DNA from: an uncultured Christensenellaceae bacterium
GTDB taxonomy: Bacteria > Bacillota > Clostridia > Christensenellales > Aristaeellaceae
Assembly: GCA_905236495.1 (NCBI GenBank)
Contig: CAJOPV010000046.1
Coordinates: 1 to 5,426, forward strand
Reading direction: 5' to 3'
DNA: 5,426 nucleotides
The notes beneath the pieces were generated by a model. That model searched no databases and was not told where the DNA came from. It worked only from the letters and a program-made list of their open reading frames with translations. Below are positions 4,826-5,426 of this stretch, in pieces. A program made the translations under genes and the position numbers. Numbering within the stretch: the first letter of the stretch is position 1; every line of letters begins with the position of its first letter.

Positions 4826-5426
4826 TCAGCCGGCCCGATTCTCGTCGGTCCGGGCCCGGGCGAAGATCATGCGGCCTGCGCTGGTCTGCAATACGGTGGT
4901 GACCTCCACCGTCAGGGTATCCCCCACCCGGCGGCGTCCGTTTTCCACCACCACCATGGTGCCGTCCTCCAGGTAAGCCACGCCCTGCCCGGGCTCCTTC
5001 CCCTCCCGGATGATGTGCACCGTCATTTCTTCTCCCGGCAGCACCGCCGGGCGCAGGGCTCCCGCCAGTTCGTTGATATTCAGCACCGGCACCCCCGCCA
5101 CCCCGGCGACCTTGTTGAGGTTGTAATCGTTTGTCATCACCGCCCCGTGCAGCTCCCGGGCCAGGCGCAAAAGCTTCACGTCCACTTCCTCGCTGCCCTC
5201 GTAGTCCTTATCCTCCACCCGCACGGGCCCCTCCGCTTCCTCCTGCAGTTTTTTCAGCACGTCCAGGCCCCGCCGACCCCGGCTGCGGCGCATAGCGTCG
5301 GCGCTGTCGGCAATGTGGCGCAGCTCGTCCAGCACGAAAGCGGGGATCACCATTTCCCCCTCCAGGAACCCGGTCCGGCTGATATCCAGGATACGCCCGT
5401 CGATGATGACGGAGGTATCCAGCACC
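4826..5426 (-). CDS. YacL-like PIN and TRAM domain protein, C-terminal part (5' end off window)
   Basis: The final 199 codons of a YacL-type protein; the frame is open to the right edge, so the GTG at 5425 is an internal valine of the (K)VLDTSVIIDGRI block and not a start. The PIN domain covers visible residues 1-125. Its acidic metal-binding set is seen as Asp3 in LDTS, Glu34 in VLDEL, Asp82 in EEVDVKLL and Asp100 in MTNDYN, all typical of PIN nucleases. A TRAM domain follows at about 130-190 (GEEMTVHIIREGKEPGQGVA to MIFAR), a small RNA-binding beta barrel. Full-length YacL proteins carry several membrane helices before the PIN domain, which would lie off the window. The biochemical role of YacL is not well established; membrane-bound RNA binding or cleavage is the family-based inference. 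It ends at TGA 4828-4826 and has its own terminator. Confidence 0.92.
   Translation of the reverse strand, partial: VLDTSVIIDGRILDISRTGFLEGEMVIPAFVLDELRHIADSADAMRRSRGRRGLDVLKKLQEEAEGPVRVEDKDYEGSEEVDVKLLRLARELHGAVMTNDYNLNKVAGVAGVPVLNINELAGALRPAVLPGEEMTVHIIREGKEPGQGVAYLEDGTMVVVENGRRRVGDTLTVEVTTVLQTSAGRMIFARARTDENRAG

Overview
The window looks like chromosomal housekeeping DNA from a GC-rich Firmicute of the Clostridia type. This is inferred from gene content: an elongation factor P gene followed by a CD1247-type zinc-ribbon protein, a SpoIID/LytB-domain lipoprotein, a YacL-type PIN/TRAM protein, strong AGGAGG-type ribosome binding sites and classical hairpin/T-run terminators. No species can be named from this sequence alone. 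There are no transposases, phage genes, tRNAs, rRNAs or CRISPR arrays.

Layout, left to right. (1) Positions 1-668, plus strand: the 3' end of efp and a small acidic protein of the CD1247 family, closely spaced and probably co-transcribed, ending at a strong hairpin terminator (682-714). (2) Positions 741-1904, minus strand: a SpoIID/LytB-domain lipoprotein with a GTG start. Just downstream lies a candidate 44-codon small gene (741-875) with its own Shine-Dalgarno sequence. These converge on the efp unit and may share its terminator, which has a T-run on both sides. (3) Positions 1905-2168: a 264-base non-coding stretch with the terminator of the next gene, tandem G-tract/C-tract hairpins, an imperfect AT-rich hairpin and a weak candidate sporulation-type promoter for the SpoIID-like gene. 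(4) Positions 2169-4526, minus strand: a 785-residue exported protein made of nine peptidoglycan-binding repeats and no visible enzyme domain, with its own extended -10 promoter. (5) Positions 4527-4825: a spacer with that promoter and a symmetric terminator. (6) Positions 4826-5426, minus strand: the C-terminal part of a YacL-like PIN/TRAM protein that runs off the right edge.

The genes fall into two loose themes. One is translation and RNA: EF-P relieves ribosome stalling at polyproline, and the PIN/TRAM domains suggest nucleic acid binding or cleavage. The other is the cell wall: a SpoIID-type glycan-strand lytic enzyme next to a non-catalytic multi-repeat wall-binding protein. Separate terminators and promoters suggest that the YacL, repeat-protein and SpoIID-like genes are independent transcription units on one strand rather than one operon.

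I see no clear new multi-gene system. The points most worth a second look are the candidate small gene beside the SpoIID-like gene, the structured 3' region at 2037-2160, and the nine-repeat wall-binding protein with one decayed repeat and two repeat subfamilies.
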